Source: Mesocentrotus franciscanus
Lineage: Eukaryota > Echinodermata > Echinoidea > Camarodonta > Strongylocentrotidae
Length of the DNA stretch: 64,000 bases
Direction of reading: 5' to 3'
Assembly (NCBI GenBank): GCA_037976565.1
Contig: CP137667.1
Span: forward strand, 186,001 to 250,000
The notes beneath the pieces were generated by a model, which was not told the origin of the DNA, ran no database searches, and saw only the letters and a program-made list of their open reading frames with translations. Shown one piece after another: positions 23,209 through 33,311 of the stretch. Each line of letters starts with the position of its first letter. Position 1 is the stretch's first letter. A program made the position numbers and the translations under genes.

Positions 23209-24583
23209 TTTTTATTTATTTCCTCCAATTTTTTGTTCCTACGATAACTCAAGATTGGTACAGTCAATTTCTTTCAATTTTGGCACAGTCATGGGTCATT
23301 GTCATAATACGTGACAGGAACATTTTCAAGGTCATCAGGTCATCGTGACGTCATCCAGGCGCCATTTTGTGAAATCACATGATCAATCATATCTTCATGA
23401 TGCGTCATCAAAGGTCATTCATATTCACATCACATATATTTCAAATCAAGGGTCAACAGGTCATGTCATCAAAGGTCACATAAAGGTCATGACGCGCGCG
23501 TACGCGCGCGTCAAAATTTTAATATGCTCAAAATCACTTAACTATTAAAGGAGAGTACGAATCAGGTCATTTTAAGCATTTCAAAAAATTCCGTCCGTGC
23601 GCGTCCGCGCGCGCGTTATGCGCACGCGCAGCACGTACACATCGTAAAAACGCCGTTTTTTCGCATGGTTTGTATTCCTGACACTATTTTTGGCAATTTC
23701 CAACTATTTCCAGTCATTCTTGACCTTCCATAATGCCACAGGCGTGCGTCAAACTTTAAAATTTGTGCGCGCGTCAATGGGCAATATAATGTAAAAAGTG
23801 GTAAAAACATGTCTATATAAAATCCGCCATAGCTCGTCAGAATGCCTAAGTACCCCCCAAATTTTTAACATTTTCTGGAAGCCCATGAAATGTTTATGTG
23901 ATTTCATGTATAATTTTTCCAATCGTATGTTCTGACGTCGTCATATTTGCATATGAACTCGAAAATTTGATTTTGAAAATATGACATCATAATTTTGTAT
24001 TCATTTGACAATATTGCAGTAATAGGTTGTCGATTTTCTTCCAAATTTTGATATGTTGTAGCTGAAACAATTTTCTACCAATGCAGTCATCACGATTTTT
24101 CATTTTGACAAAGGCATCATGGCGCATTTTTGCGATTAAAGGAGGCATGTCAATTTTTCACATTTTGCGTGTAATCTCTATGGGACATGACTTTTTGTCA
24201 AAACTGGATTCTACATTCCGCTTTTTCGCGAGCAATATCTCCGTCGTTTTAGCTTCATTTTCGCTGAGCTTTGAGTATGTTGTAGCTGAGACAATAAGCT
24301 ATCACAAATGTGCCCTTTATTTTTCGATCAGATATCGGGATCATGCTCATATTTCACTTGCAAAGTGGGATTTGAGAATTCCATTTCCGTTCACATGTAA
24401 ACGCTATGGGAAATGTTTTGATATATCGGTAACACACTTGATTTCCGACCTCGAGATCCCTGGTTCGAGTCCGGGCGTCTCCAAAAAAAAGTTCTTCACT
24501 TTTTTTTCTTTATGACCTTTCACTAACCATAAGAATTGATGACAGACCACCTAATTCGTCCTCATGACGAATTAAATGTCTAG
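23209..24583 (+). mobile_element. Array unit 10, short type with second tRNA-like module
   Basis: Regulatory block (about 23329-23515) with the 22-bp CG palindrome at 23491-23512, body, second tRNA-like element (24407-24482), terminal stem-loop and CTAG at 24580-24583. After CTAGTT only about 15 bases remain before the N gap. Confidence 0.85.
24407..24482 (+). tRNA. Second tRNA-like sequence, copy 3
   Basis: B box GGTTCGAGTCC is intact. The 3' acceptor reads CGTCTCC, so pairing with TGGGA is weak. Same position in the unit as at 14023 and 15372. Confidence 0.5.
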
Positions 24584-24600
24584 TTTAATTTTGGAGTTGG

Positions 24601-25100
24601 NNNNNNNNNNNNNNNNNNNNNNNNNNNNNNNNNNNNNNNNNNNNNNNNNNNNNNNNNNNNNNNNNNNNNNNNNNNNNNNNNNNNNNNNNNNNNNNNNNNN
24701 NNNNNNNNNNNNNNNNNNNNNNNNNNNNNNNNNNNNNNNNNNNNNNNNNNNNNNNNNNNNNNNNNNNNNNNNNNNNNNNNNNNNNNNNNNNNNNNNNNNN
24801 NNNNNNNNNNNNNNNNNNNNNNNNNNNNNNNNNNNNNNNNNNNNNNNNNNNNNNNNNNNNNNNNNNNNNNNNNNNNNNNNNNNNNNNNNNNNNNNNNNNN
24901 NNNNNNNNNNNNNNNNNNNNNNNNNNNNNNNNNNNNNNNNNNNNNNNNNNNNNNNNNNNNNNNNNNNNNNNNNNNNNNNNNNNNNNNNNNNNNNNNNNNN
25001 NNNNNNNNNNNNNNNNNNNNNNNNNNNNNNNNNNNNNNNNNNNNNNNNNNNNNNNNNNNNNNNNNNNNNNNNNNNNNNNNNNNNNNNNNNNNNNNNNNNN
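24601..25100. other. Assembly gap (500 N)
   Basis: Exactly 500 N, so a placeholder length. It abuts the end of array 1, where near-identical units would be expected to defeat assembly. True array length is unknown. Confidence 0.99.
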
Positions 25101-25757
25101 AATCTCAATTTTACAATTGTTTATATCATGTGGGCCTACGTTAGTCTTTTTTAACAGAAATGAAATTAATGGTGATAGTTTGTTAGACATAAACCACTTT
25201 TCATTAATTCACAATTAAAAAAGAAAAGAATAAGTCTAGCCTAGGTATTCTGAACGAGATGAATTCCTGCCTTTTTGATGTAGACCCTACAATAAATATT
25301 AACAATAAAGATTATATAGATGTAATGTCTTTTAGCAAGACATGGGCGCAGGCATTTTCTTGAAAATGTGACGTACCGAGGCGAAGTTGTACATGTACAT
25401 GTATCACGCACCAAGCTTTAATCGGAAAGACTTTTGAATTAACAAAACCTTTAATTTTCAATGAGGGAAACATAGCGAGAAGGTAAAAATTACATTTGGT
25501 GAAAAATATACTAGGGTAACAATGATAACTCATTTATTTAAAATAGTAAAACATAGCGGTTGAAAAATCTATTTCAATTATGCAGAAACCTTCACGCCAG
25601 AATAGCACCAACTTATTTTTGCAATTTGCATTCTGCCAATTGGAGTACAAAGGATAATAGCAGGTGAATGAAATGCTTCAAAACCACAAACACCTGGGAA
25701 GGAAGCATCCATAAATTTGAATACATTTAGTTGATAAACGACTTTGCATAGTACGTC
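25101..25757. other. Unique AT-rich DNA, nothing recognised
   Basis: No convincing coding frame, repeat or RNA gene is visible. Short open frames here (for example 25312-25533 minus) have no recognisable domain. Confidence 0.5.
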
Positions 25758-26285
25758 ATGCTATCAGGAAAATGGCGATACCATGTCTTGCTGAGAAACT
25801 GTACTTTATTCTTGTTTCATGCCTTTCTCCTTTTTGGTGGGGAATCTTGTAGATTGATGGGCAAGAATGCAATAAAACTCTCAGAACAATTAAAGTTAAT
25901 TATTGGGGTGAGGTTTCCTTTAACTGCGTTAAGAGCGTATCTGTGGTTTTTAAGAAGAATGATGACTATCCCTTGGACTGATAAAGTTAGTAATGTAACA
26001 GTTCTTAGAAGAGCTGAGGTGCAAAGGAAAATGATACATGAGATGTTGATTAGGCAGTTGAAGTTCATGGGTCACATTACACGTAAAGAAGGCCTATAGA
26101 ATCTTGCCTTGACAGGGAAAATTGTGGGGAAGGAGGAGTAGGGAGAAGAAGGATACTTTGGATGGACAGTCTGCAGAAATTGTTAGAAGAGAGGAGTGAA
26201 GGAACTGGGAGTGGTGCTAATAGAGAAGGCTAGGAGCCGAGGGTTGTGGAACAGCATGATCGCCAAAGTCAATCGATATGGCACT
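25758..26285 (+). pseudogene. LINE fragment: region C-terminal to the reverse transcriptase
   Basis: The frame from about 25870 to 26099 has the order seen downstream of the RT domain in many animal non-LTR retrotransposons: WTDKVSN, then VLRRAEVQRKM, then RQLKFMGHITRKEGL. After a TAG stop it resumes with NLALTGKIVGK, and in shifted frame with RRRILWMDSLQKLLEERS, then a final WNSMIAKV-like end near 26270. At least one stop and one frameshift make it a dead fragment. It lies head to head with the RT fragment that starts near 26217 on the other strand. The exact clade is not assigned. Confidence 0.7.
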
Positions 26286-26520
26286 TAGAGAGAGAGAGAT
26301 GAGCGTATCAAAGTTTTTATGGGAATAACAAGTATTCGTATCATTCGTATCATTATATAATTTATATAAATAATAAATAACAATGGACCCAATATACATC
26401 TTCGCGGTACTCCACATTTAATAGTTAATTTTGTTGATTCGTGACTTTGGAAAGAAACTTATTGTTATTTGTCTTTTAAATACATGTAATTAGTAAACCA
26501 AGAAAGAGCTTGGCCTCTTA
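26217..26520 (-). pseudogene. LINE reverse transcriptase fragment, distal part
   Basis: On the minus strand the reading runs IRGQALSWFTNYM, then after two stops KCGVPRRCILGPLLFIIYIN. That is the conserved GVPQGSILGPLLF-type RT block. The catalytic YxDD motif that should follow is replaced by a repeated NDTNDTN stretch. Together with 26823-27251 it forms one RT domain, split by the MITE at 26521-26822. Confidence 0.75.
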
Positions 26521-26822
26521 TGCCTGAGTCACACCTATGCGTATTTGGCTTGGGTATTGCTGCGTATTTATGGCAAGCCATTTTAACATTTATTCCTATA
26601 TCTTGATATCAAGAAATGAATTCTTGATATTAAGAAATGATTTTCTGTGGTAAAGCAATGGTAATTCTTGATATCAAGAATTGAATTCTAGATATCAAGA
26701 ATTCGATTTTTTGATATCAAGCATTAATTCTTGATACATGTATCAAGAAATAGGAATAAGTAAAACGGCTTGCCATAAAAACACAGCAATACGCAAGCCA
26801 AATACAAAGGTGTGACTCAGCA
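26521..26822. mobile_element. 302-bp MITE inserted in the LINE, TTA flanks
   Basis: Terminal inverted repeats of about 58 bp begin TGCCTGAGTCACACC at the left and end with the complement (GGTGTGACTCAGCA) at the right; they share GTATTTGGCTTG and TATGGCAAGCC. TTA is present on both sides (26518-26520 and 26823-26825), as for PIF/Harbinger-type TWA target sites. The interior has repeated palindromic CTTGATATCAAG words. No coding capacity. LINE coding sequence resumes on either side, so the MITE is younger than the LINE copy. Confidence 0.8.
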
Positions 26823-27251
26823 TTACCATAGTATTGTAATTTATGAATTAATATTTATGATCTATCGTATCCCAAGCTTTTGACAATTCCATAAATACTC
26901 CAACCAGTCTAATGATATGTTCACTGTTCGCAAAAGCCTCAATTAGTTTATCATACATATTAAAAAATGCATACTCGGTAGAATGACCATTTCTAAATCC
27001 GAGCTGGATGGAAACAATAAATTATATTTTTGTAAGAAGGTGTTAAGTCTTTTATATATTATTTGTTCAAGAATTTTAGAATTACTTGGTAATAATGATA
27101 CTGGCATATAATTACTTATTACTATGGAATCATCCTTTTTATAAATGGGAATCACTTTTAAGGGAATTTTAATATTTGGGCATACACCCGTTGGAAGTGA
27201 TAACTTAAATATATATGTCAGGGGTACGATATTAAAGATGATTTGTTTCAA
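26823..27251 (-). pseudogene. LINE reverse transcriptase fragment, proximal part
   Basis: Minus-strand frame 27251-26943 contains KVIPIYKKDDSIVISNY, then SLLPSNSKILEQIIYKRL, the usual fingers region of Jockey/CR1-like RTs. A one-base loss near 27005 shifts frame. The continuation reads QLGFRNGHSTEYAF, then FMELSKAWDTIDH (the FxDLSKAFDTVxH block, first catalytic Asp region). The copy is inactive. The rest of the domain lies beyond the MITE at 26217-26520. Confidence 0.8.
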
Positions 27252-28140
27252 TAAGTGAATCTTATACTATCATGGCCACTAGATTTTGTAGAATTAAAGT
27301 GTTGAACCACATTTATAGTTTCATAATCATTGGCTGGAGTAAGCAATACGGAATTTTTCCCATAGGAAATTCAAGGACTTACTGTAGTTTATATCACCTG
27401 AATCAATATTATTTTAATATATCGCAAAAGGTGACAGCTTTCGTAAAAGTCTCAATGAAACTGAAACGGTACCAGAACCACGGTCATCTCGAACTCGATG
27501 AATGCTGTGATCATCAACCGTGGTTATTGTGGGATATATTATCCTTGTAACGACTGCGACAACCAATTTGAACTCTGTTTCGACACTATATCAAGGTAAT
27601 TAGAGAAAAAAGATCTAAAATGTGCATTTTTCTATAATTAGGTCTTGTTAAAAACAGTAATAATCACATGAATAGTCTTGGATGGGATGAAGATATCTCC
27701 TGTACAACTGCAGCTGAAAAGGTAATGACCATTGACCATTGCCTTTAAATGGCACTTTCTGGTATTACTCCAATAGTCAATGGCTTTATCAATAGATTTT
27801 CATTTTAGATGAAATAAATGGATGGCCTTATGAAATGGAACAATGCGGTTAATCATGATTATAATGGTTAACATTTAGAATCAGAAGTCTATCTCTACAT
27901 CTTCTTATAATAACATTATCATACATACTCCGGCTGATTTGCATTAATACCATTCTGTTATAATTTCAGCGATTTAAATTTCCACACGTGTTACTATGGG
28001 AGTTTTAAGACTTAACGACTGTTTCCTGAAAATGATGATTATTTTCCACCTTCCTGCAGTACCGCGGGTGCCACAAAATAGCTTTATCCCAACTCCCTTC
28101 CTCCTCAATATCACAGACTGGCAGGTAAGCGATCATCTCT
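27252..28140. other. Unique DNA, nothing recognised
   Basis: No domain-bearing frame. A small inverted pair (AACCACGGT near 27476 and ACCGTGGTT near 27520) could form a minor hairpin. Confidence 0.45.
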
Positions 28141-28257
28141 GAACTAGTGAGTAGTAATAGCAACTGCAGCTGCAGTAGTAGAGGTAGAAGTAGAAGTTGT
28201 AGTAGTAGTAATAGCAGAAGTAGTAGTACATGTAGTGGTGGAAGTAGAAGTAGTAGC

Positions 28258-28288
<31 letters not shown>

Positions 28289-28458
28289 ATAGTAAAAGTA
28301 ATATTAGCAGCAGTATTAAAAGTACTAGTAGTAGTAGTAGTAATTGTAGTATTAGTTGTTGTAGTAGTAGAAGGATTAGTAGTAATAGTAGAAGTAGAAG
28401 TAGTAAAAGTAATAGTAGGGAAGTAGTGGTAGTAGTAGTGGTTGTAGTTATAGTATTA
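28141..28458. repeat. AGT trinucleotide microsatellite, left part
   Basis: An interrupted AGT/AGA trinucleotide tract. The same kind of tract resumes at 32791-32880, directly after the inserted element at 28459-32787, so one microsatellite was split by the insertion. The Ser-rich and Val-rich open frames here are reading-frame artefacts. Confidence 0.92.
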
Positions 28459-28599
28459 TAGTCAGGTCAATATATGGTTTGACCCCAAAAAAATTGCAAC
28501 AAAAGGTTTTTCAACGGTTTCTAGTAGTATTCGACCTCAGGAATAACATACTAAAAGTATACCTAAATCGGAGGTTCAGAAAGGTGTTATTTTCAAGAT

Positions 28600-29100
28600 G
28601 GCGCCAAGATGGCCGCCGATACCTAAAAATGGCCATAAATCACTTATTATCCATCCTAGAGACATAATTTTGGTGTCTATCCCATGGTTTTGGGGGTCAG
28701 AGAATCCATTGAGACAACTAAGAATGGTGTGTGATGGTCTAAGAAACCCCAAAATCCAACATGGCGTCCAAAATGGCCGCCATAACATAAAAATGGCCAT
28801 TAAGTCACGTATTATCCATCCCATTGACATGATTGGGGTAACAATGCTATGGTTTTCGGGGTCATAGAATCCATTAGGATAAGTAAGAACGTTAAGCAGT
28901 GGATCAGGAAACCCCAAAATCCAAGATGGCGTCCGAAATGGCCGCCATAACATGAAAATAGCCATAAGTCACTTATTATCCATCCGAGAGACATAATTGG
29001 AGTGTCTATGCTATGGTTTTGGGGGTCATAGAATCCATTAGGATAAGTTAGAACGTTAAGCAGTGGTTCAGGAAACCACGAAATCCAATATGGCGTCCAA
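28600..29100. repeat. Subterminal repeat of about 166 bp in left arm
   Basis: The AAATGGCCGCCATAACAT phrase starts near 28770 and again near 28936, and a related GGCCGCC lies near 28610. Each copy goes on through TTATTATCCATCC, a GGGTCATAGAATCCATT stretch and TAAGTTAGAACGTTAAGC-like sequence. The mirrored set is at about 32150-32650. The ATGGCCGCC words resemble YY1-type sites, which may be coincidence. Confidence 0.75.
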
Positions 29101-29399
29101 GGGCCACAAAACCACTAAGATTTCTCAATAGAGGGCGCACTTTATGAACAGAAAATGAACTTTAAATGTTTCTCTCTCACCATTATGATGTCACTGACCC
29201 CCAGAAAAAGGGTCAATTCAACTATTGACAGGTCGATCATTGTCAACACTGGGGAGGGTGGGAGCGAAAAGACAACGTAAGAACTTAATAATAATATCTA
29301 GACGCACATTCATAATACCAATAATACAACTAAAAATGTTTAAAACCTCGTTTTGTTCATGTCATCTTATAGCGAATACACATGCAAATCTTCACGTTC

Positions 29400-30590
29400 C
29401 TTCATTTTGATGAGAAGATTACTAGGTGCAGCCTCCGTATTCAACATCACTGGAACCAGGTGATTGTCCTCTAATTTCCAGCCCCATTCTGTGACGCCCA
29501 TGTCTTCTAATTCACTCATCATCCATGCCATTACTTAGTAGTATGTTCTGAGGGTGGAATTTTGTGGAGGCTGGCGTAGGAGCTAGGAGTCGCATTGGCA
29601 ATTTTCTTGACGAACAAGTTGTATCGTAATGATGCAAGCGAGTCATTACAGCGGCAACCAAACATGAAAAACATTGCTTTGATACCAAGTTCCTCTATTA
29701 GTTCCTCTGACTGACTTAGAAGAAGGAAAGTACTAGCACAGGATTCTTAAGTGGGGCTATATTTCACAAGCTTCTGGAAGACTGCTTTCTTTCCGATTCC
29801 GAATATCCTGGAAGTCGAATCGCAACCAGTGTAGGCATGTCGGAAAAAGTAGTTGTGAGCATAGATCTTTACCCAGGTCCACTTTAAACTGCTCAATGTT
29901 ATACACCTTCGGAGCCTTGGCTGCATTGTCAGACCGGAAGTATAGTACCCTGCTATCTACATTTACATCCGCGTATTAAATGCAAGAGTAACGCCATTAT
30001 GTCAGTGCCTTCTCAAATCAGAGTAGCAGACTGACGACGAGATGAATTCACTGCAGGTTTAGCAGCTAGTACATCTGCATCCCCGGATACATTGATTACG
30101 GTGCAATTACTCTTCCTCAGTTCCTCACTAATGAGATGTATGAGTCCCTGCTTATTGCAGTCTCTTGATAAAAACTCATCCTTCTTGTCTGAGAATACTG
30201 TGTCTGCATTGAATCTGACAACTGGATGGGCATTTTGCCCACGTCGCTGGTGTGTATTATCATTGATTGACGGCCCTCCACCATAGCCGTTAACAACTAC
30301 ATTTGCAGAACCACATAGTGGGGGTTGTGAAATCAGCATATGGTCGTGCTATTCTGCCATAACTGTCTCCTGTCTTCCATGGAATCCGATGCACCAAGGA
30401 ACCACCATCAAGGCCAAACTGTTCTGTGTTCTATCACGGCTTCACTCGACACTTTACTTGCATGATCGGTTGTAGCATGAGCTAGCTGAGGCTTACCAGC
30501 CTTGCGAAAGACATTCCTAGCCTCGAAAAGTGCAGGTGGGAACGGATTGAGCTCATAGCTCATTATACCTCTGCTACTTCAAGTCCCCTT
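29400..30590 (-). pseudogene. Decayed XPG/FEN1-like nuclease-type gene (minus strand)
   Basis: Read from 30590 down, segments in shifting frames give YELNPFPPALFEARNVFRKA, then DGGSLVHRIPW, then VVVNGYGGGPSINDNTHQRR. These are followed by LIHLISEELRKSNCTVINVS, an EGTDIMALLLH segment, LYFRSDNAAKAPKVYNI, and YTGCDSTSRIFGIGKKAVFQ. The order DG...QRR, GEDTD-like acidic box, then GCD...GIGKK resembles the XPG/FEN1 fold with its H3TH motif. That family link is inference from motifs. Stops and frameshifts (for example after ATLI near 30013) make it non-functional. A second, inverted 3' part is at 30804-31830. Confidence 0.6.
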
Positions 30591-30803
30591 GTATTTTAAA
30601 CTACCAGGAAGCGTTGAAAAAGCAAAGCAGCATTTATGGTTTGTTCAGGTACATTTTACTTTCAAAATCTCTCCCAGAGTCGTAGCTCTGTCTTTCCTTT
30701 TGAACAAGACTGTGAAAACAGCATAATGGAAGGCCGCTATTAGCTATATAATTATCGATGTACCCCAGAATAGCACATTGAAAGGGATTGACTTGCGCTT
30801 AAG

Positions 30804-31830
30804 TTGCTTCCATACCTTCATGATTTTGCTGGAAGCAATCGGTATACCCTGATGAAAGGAACTGGACTTCGCAAAATCCTTGGAACAGATAGCAGAGAAC
30901 TATACTTCCTCTCTTACAATGCAGCCGAAGCTCCGAATGTGGATGCCTACACCAATTGTGATTCGACTTCACGGATATTCGGAATAGGAAAGAAAGCAGT
31001 CTTCCAGAAGCTTGTGAAATGCAACCTCACTTTGGAATCCTGTGCTAGTACTTTCCTTCTACCAAGTCAGCCAAAGTAACTAGCTTAGAGGATCGAACTT
31101 GGTATCAAAGCAATGTCTGTCATATTCGGTGGCCGCTGTAATGACTCACTTGCATTAATACGATACAACTTGTTCGTCAAGAAAATTGCCAATGCAACTC
31201 CCTCCTACGCCAGCCTCCACCAAATTCACTCCCTCAGAACATACTACCAAGCCCGGGGGTATTAAGATTTGGTTTGGGCGGGGGTGTGCCGCTCAAATCT
31301 CGAAATCCTACCCATTTTAGGGGTCATTTTTCTCGAAGTAAAGCCCATTTTCAAAATTTTAATATTTTGGAAATTTTGAAAACACGGTCCCGATGTTTAG
31401 GGACTTTTTGTTAAAAATGGGACCCATGTTTAGGGATTTTTTGTGAAAAAGTGACCCATTAGACCGGCACACCCCATATGTCTTAATATGTGAGTACCCC
31501 CCCCCCCGGGCTATCAAGTCATGACATGGATTGAGAGCGAAGAAGACATGGACGTCACAGATTCGGGCTGGAAATAAGAGGACAATCACTAGGTTCCACT
31601 GATGTCAAATACGGAGGCTGCACCTAGTAATCTTCTTAAGTTGATTCATTGCAACTTCTGTACTGCTTGCAGCACAACTCGCTATACCTGCAGAGGTTAC
31701 GGACTACATGTAACAGTGTGTGTGTGGACCTTGCCAACTTGATGTATGCCACAATCCATATAACGAGTCACTTGATAGTGAAGCAGAAGATGAATTTTCC
31801 TTACTAAAGTACATTCCTCATCAAAATGAA
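30804..31830 (+). pseudogene. Inverted partial copy of the XPG/FEN1-like gene (right arm)
   Basis: The plus-strand frame 30804-31079 carries the same 3' coding stretch as the minus-strand copy: LYFLSYNAAEAPNV, then a deletion joining straight into NCDSTSRIFGIGKKAVFQ. Later frames continue (YNLFVKKIANATPS region near 31160). After the MITE comes a Cys-rich end near 31650-31750 with spaced cysteines (IHCNFCTACSTTRYTC). That Cys-rich end is absent from the left arm. It is the right arm of the inverted-repeat element, not an independent gene. Confidence 0.6.
31252..31514. mobile_element. 263-bp MITE with CCCGGGGG termini, CAAG duplication
   Basis: It interrupts the right arm relative to the left arm. 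Termini are CCCGGGGGTATT and, inverted, GTACCCCCCCCCCCCGGG. CAAG occurs at 31248-31251 and 31515-31518 and looks like a target-site duplication. The interior has near-repeats of GGGAC/TTTTTGTTAAAAA. G/C-run-ended short elements of this kind are common in marine invertebrate genomes. Confidence 0.75.
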
Positions 31831-32790
31831 GGAACGTGAAGATCTGCATGTGTATTCGCTATAAGATGACATGAACAAAACGAGGTTTTAAACATTTTTA
31901 GTTGTATGGTGGGTATTATGAATGTGTGTCTAGATATTATAATTAAGTTCTTACGTTGTCCTTTTCACCCCCCCCCCTCCCCCAGTGTTGACAATGATCG
32001 ACCTGTCAATAGTTGAATCGACCCTTTTTCTGGGGGGTCGGTGACATCATAATGGTGAGAGAGAAACATTTAAAGTTCATTTTCTGTTCATAAAGTGCGC
32101 CCTCTATTGAGAAATCTTAGTGGTTTTGTGGCCCTTTGGACGCCATATTGGATTTCGTGGTTTCCTGAACCACTGCTTAACGTTCTAACTTATCCTAATG
32201 GATTCTATGACCCCCAAAACCATAGCATAGACACCCCAATTATGTCTCTCGGATGGATAATAAGTGACTTATGGCTATTTACATGTTATGGCGGCCATTT
32301 TGGACGCCATCTTGGATTTTTGGGGTTTCCTGATCCACTGCTTAACGTTCTTACTTATCCTAATGGATTCTATGACCCCGAAAACCATAGCATTGTCACT
32401 CCAATTATGTCTATGGGATAGATAATACGTGACTTATGGCCATTTTTATGTTATGGCGGCCATTTTGGACGCCATGTTGGATTTTGGGGTTTCCTAGACC
32501 ATCACACACCATTCTTAGTTGTCTCAATGGATTCTCTGACCCCCAAAACCATGGGATAGACACAAAAATTATGTCTCTAGTATGGATAATAAGTGATTTA
32601 TGGCCATTTTTAGGTATCGGCGGCCATCTTGGCCGCCATCTTGAAAATAACACCTTTCTGAACCTCCGATTTAGGTATAATTTTAGTATGTTATTCCTGA
32701 GGTCAAATACTACTAGAAACCGTTGAAAAACCTTTTGTTGCAATTTTGGGGGGTTGGGGTGTTTTTTACCGTATATTGACCTGACTATTA

Positions 32791-32880
32791 GTAGTGTTAG
32801 TAGTAGTAGTAGTTGTAGAACTTAGTCTTAGTAGAAGTTGTTGTTGACTTGTTGTATTTGTAGTTGTAGTAGTAGTAATA
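32791..32880. repeat. AGT microsatellite, right part
   Basis: Continuation of the tract at 28141-28458 on the far side of the inserted element. Interrupted TAG/TTG trinucleotides. Confidence 0.8.
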
Positions 32881-33240
32881 TCAGGAGCAGTTGCTATAAT
32901 AATTATATAATGATCATATTCACTCGATGGTATAGGTAGATTACATGAAATTGTCCAATAGATGAATAATACCAGAAAGGGATTTACAATGTTGAATATT
33001 CATACTTTGAATTTTAATGAAAAATAAATGAATTGATTTGAATTGAAAATCCATCCATTGACATCAATATAATATACAATTTTATTGAAAATTGTGAATG
33101 TTTCACGTTTAAAGCGTAATGGACATGGCTTCACTCGTAAGATCTTTGTGAAGAATTACATGTATTAGTTAAGCCAAAAATGTGATAATCTATTAATAGA
33201 GGCTTGTATATTTTCATGTAAGGATGTTTTCCTTTCAAAA
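32881..33240. other. Unique AT-rich DNA, nothing recognised
   Basis: No coding frame of note. A GAATTGATTTGAATTGAAAA stretch near 33030 resembles the short-repeat tails of LINEs, but no upstream LINE body is seen. Confidence 0.4.
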
Positions 33241-33311
33241 TCTTATTTCACCCCTTTCGCCTCTCTCTCTCCCTCTCTCTTTCTCTCTTTCTCTCTCTAA
33301 TGCGAGTACAG

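Larger units (their letters stand above)
1..24583 (+). repeat. Array 1: head-to-tail modular repeat array (11 units)
   Basis: The whole interval is built from units of one family joined head to tail. Each unit ends with a stem-loop (arms AATTCGTC and GACGAATT) and then CTAGTT; ends fall at 880, 5537, 8018, 12760, 14195, 15544, 17718, 18870, 21041, 23208 and 24583. Units share an upstream module (TGACGTCA/AGGTCA block and CG-rich palindromes) but differ in their downstream module. The array starts before the window. It stops 17 bases before an N gap, so its right edge may be the last CTAG. No transposase, Rep or helicase frame is seen anywhere in it. Confidence 0.9.
28459..32787. mobile_element. 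4.3-kb long-inverted-repeat (foldback-like) element, TTA flanks
   Basis: The left end begins TAGTCAGGTCAATATA and the right end is its complement (GACCTGACTA). TTA flanks both ends (28456-28458, 32788-32790). The inverted arms are very long: roughly 28459-29960 matches roughly 30885-32787 in reverse. The right arm is longer because it holds a MITE (31252-31514) and about 165 bp (about 31645-31810) missing from the left arm. The outer arm holds about three copies of a roughly 166-bp repeat with ATGGCCGCCAT motifs. The inner arm and centre carry a decayed XPG/FEN1-like gene. No transposase was recognised, so the superfamily is uncertain. Confidence 0.8.

Noticed and set aside
24572..25190. Long open frames across the N gap (also 50646-51251)
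   Set aside because: They consist of N and carry no information.
28147..28461. Ser-rich and Val-rich frames in the AGT tract
   Set aside because: Trinucleotide microsatellite read in different frames.
28598..28965. Open frames on both strands in the outer arms of the foldback element (also 32095-32743)
   Set aside because: They are mirrored copies of the subterminal repeat; frames are open on both strands, internally repeated, and match no domain.
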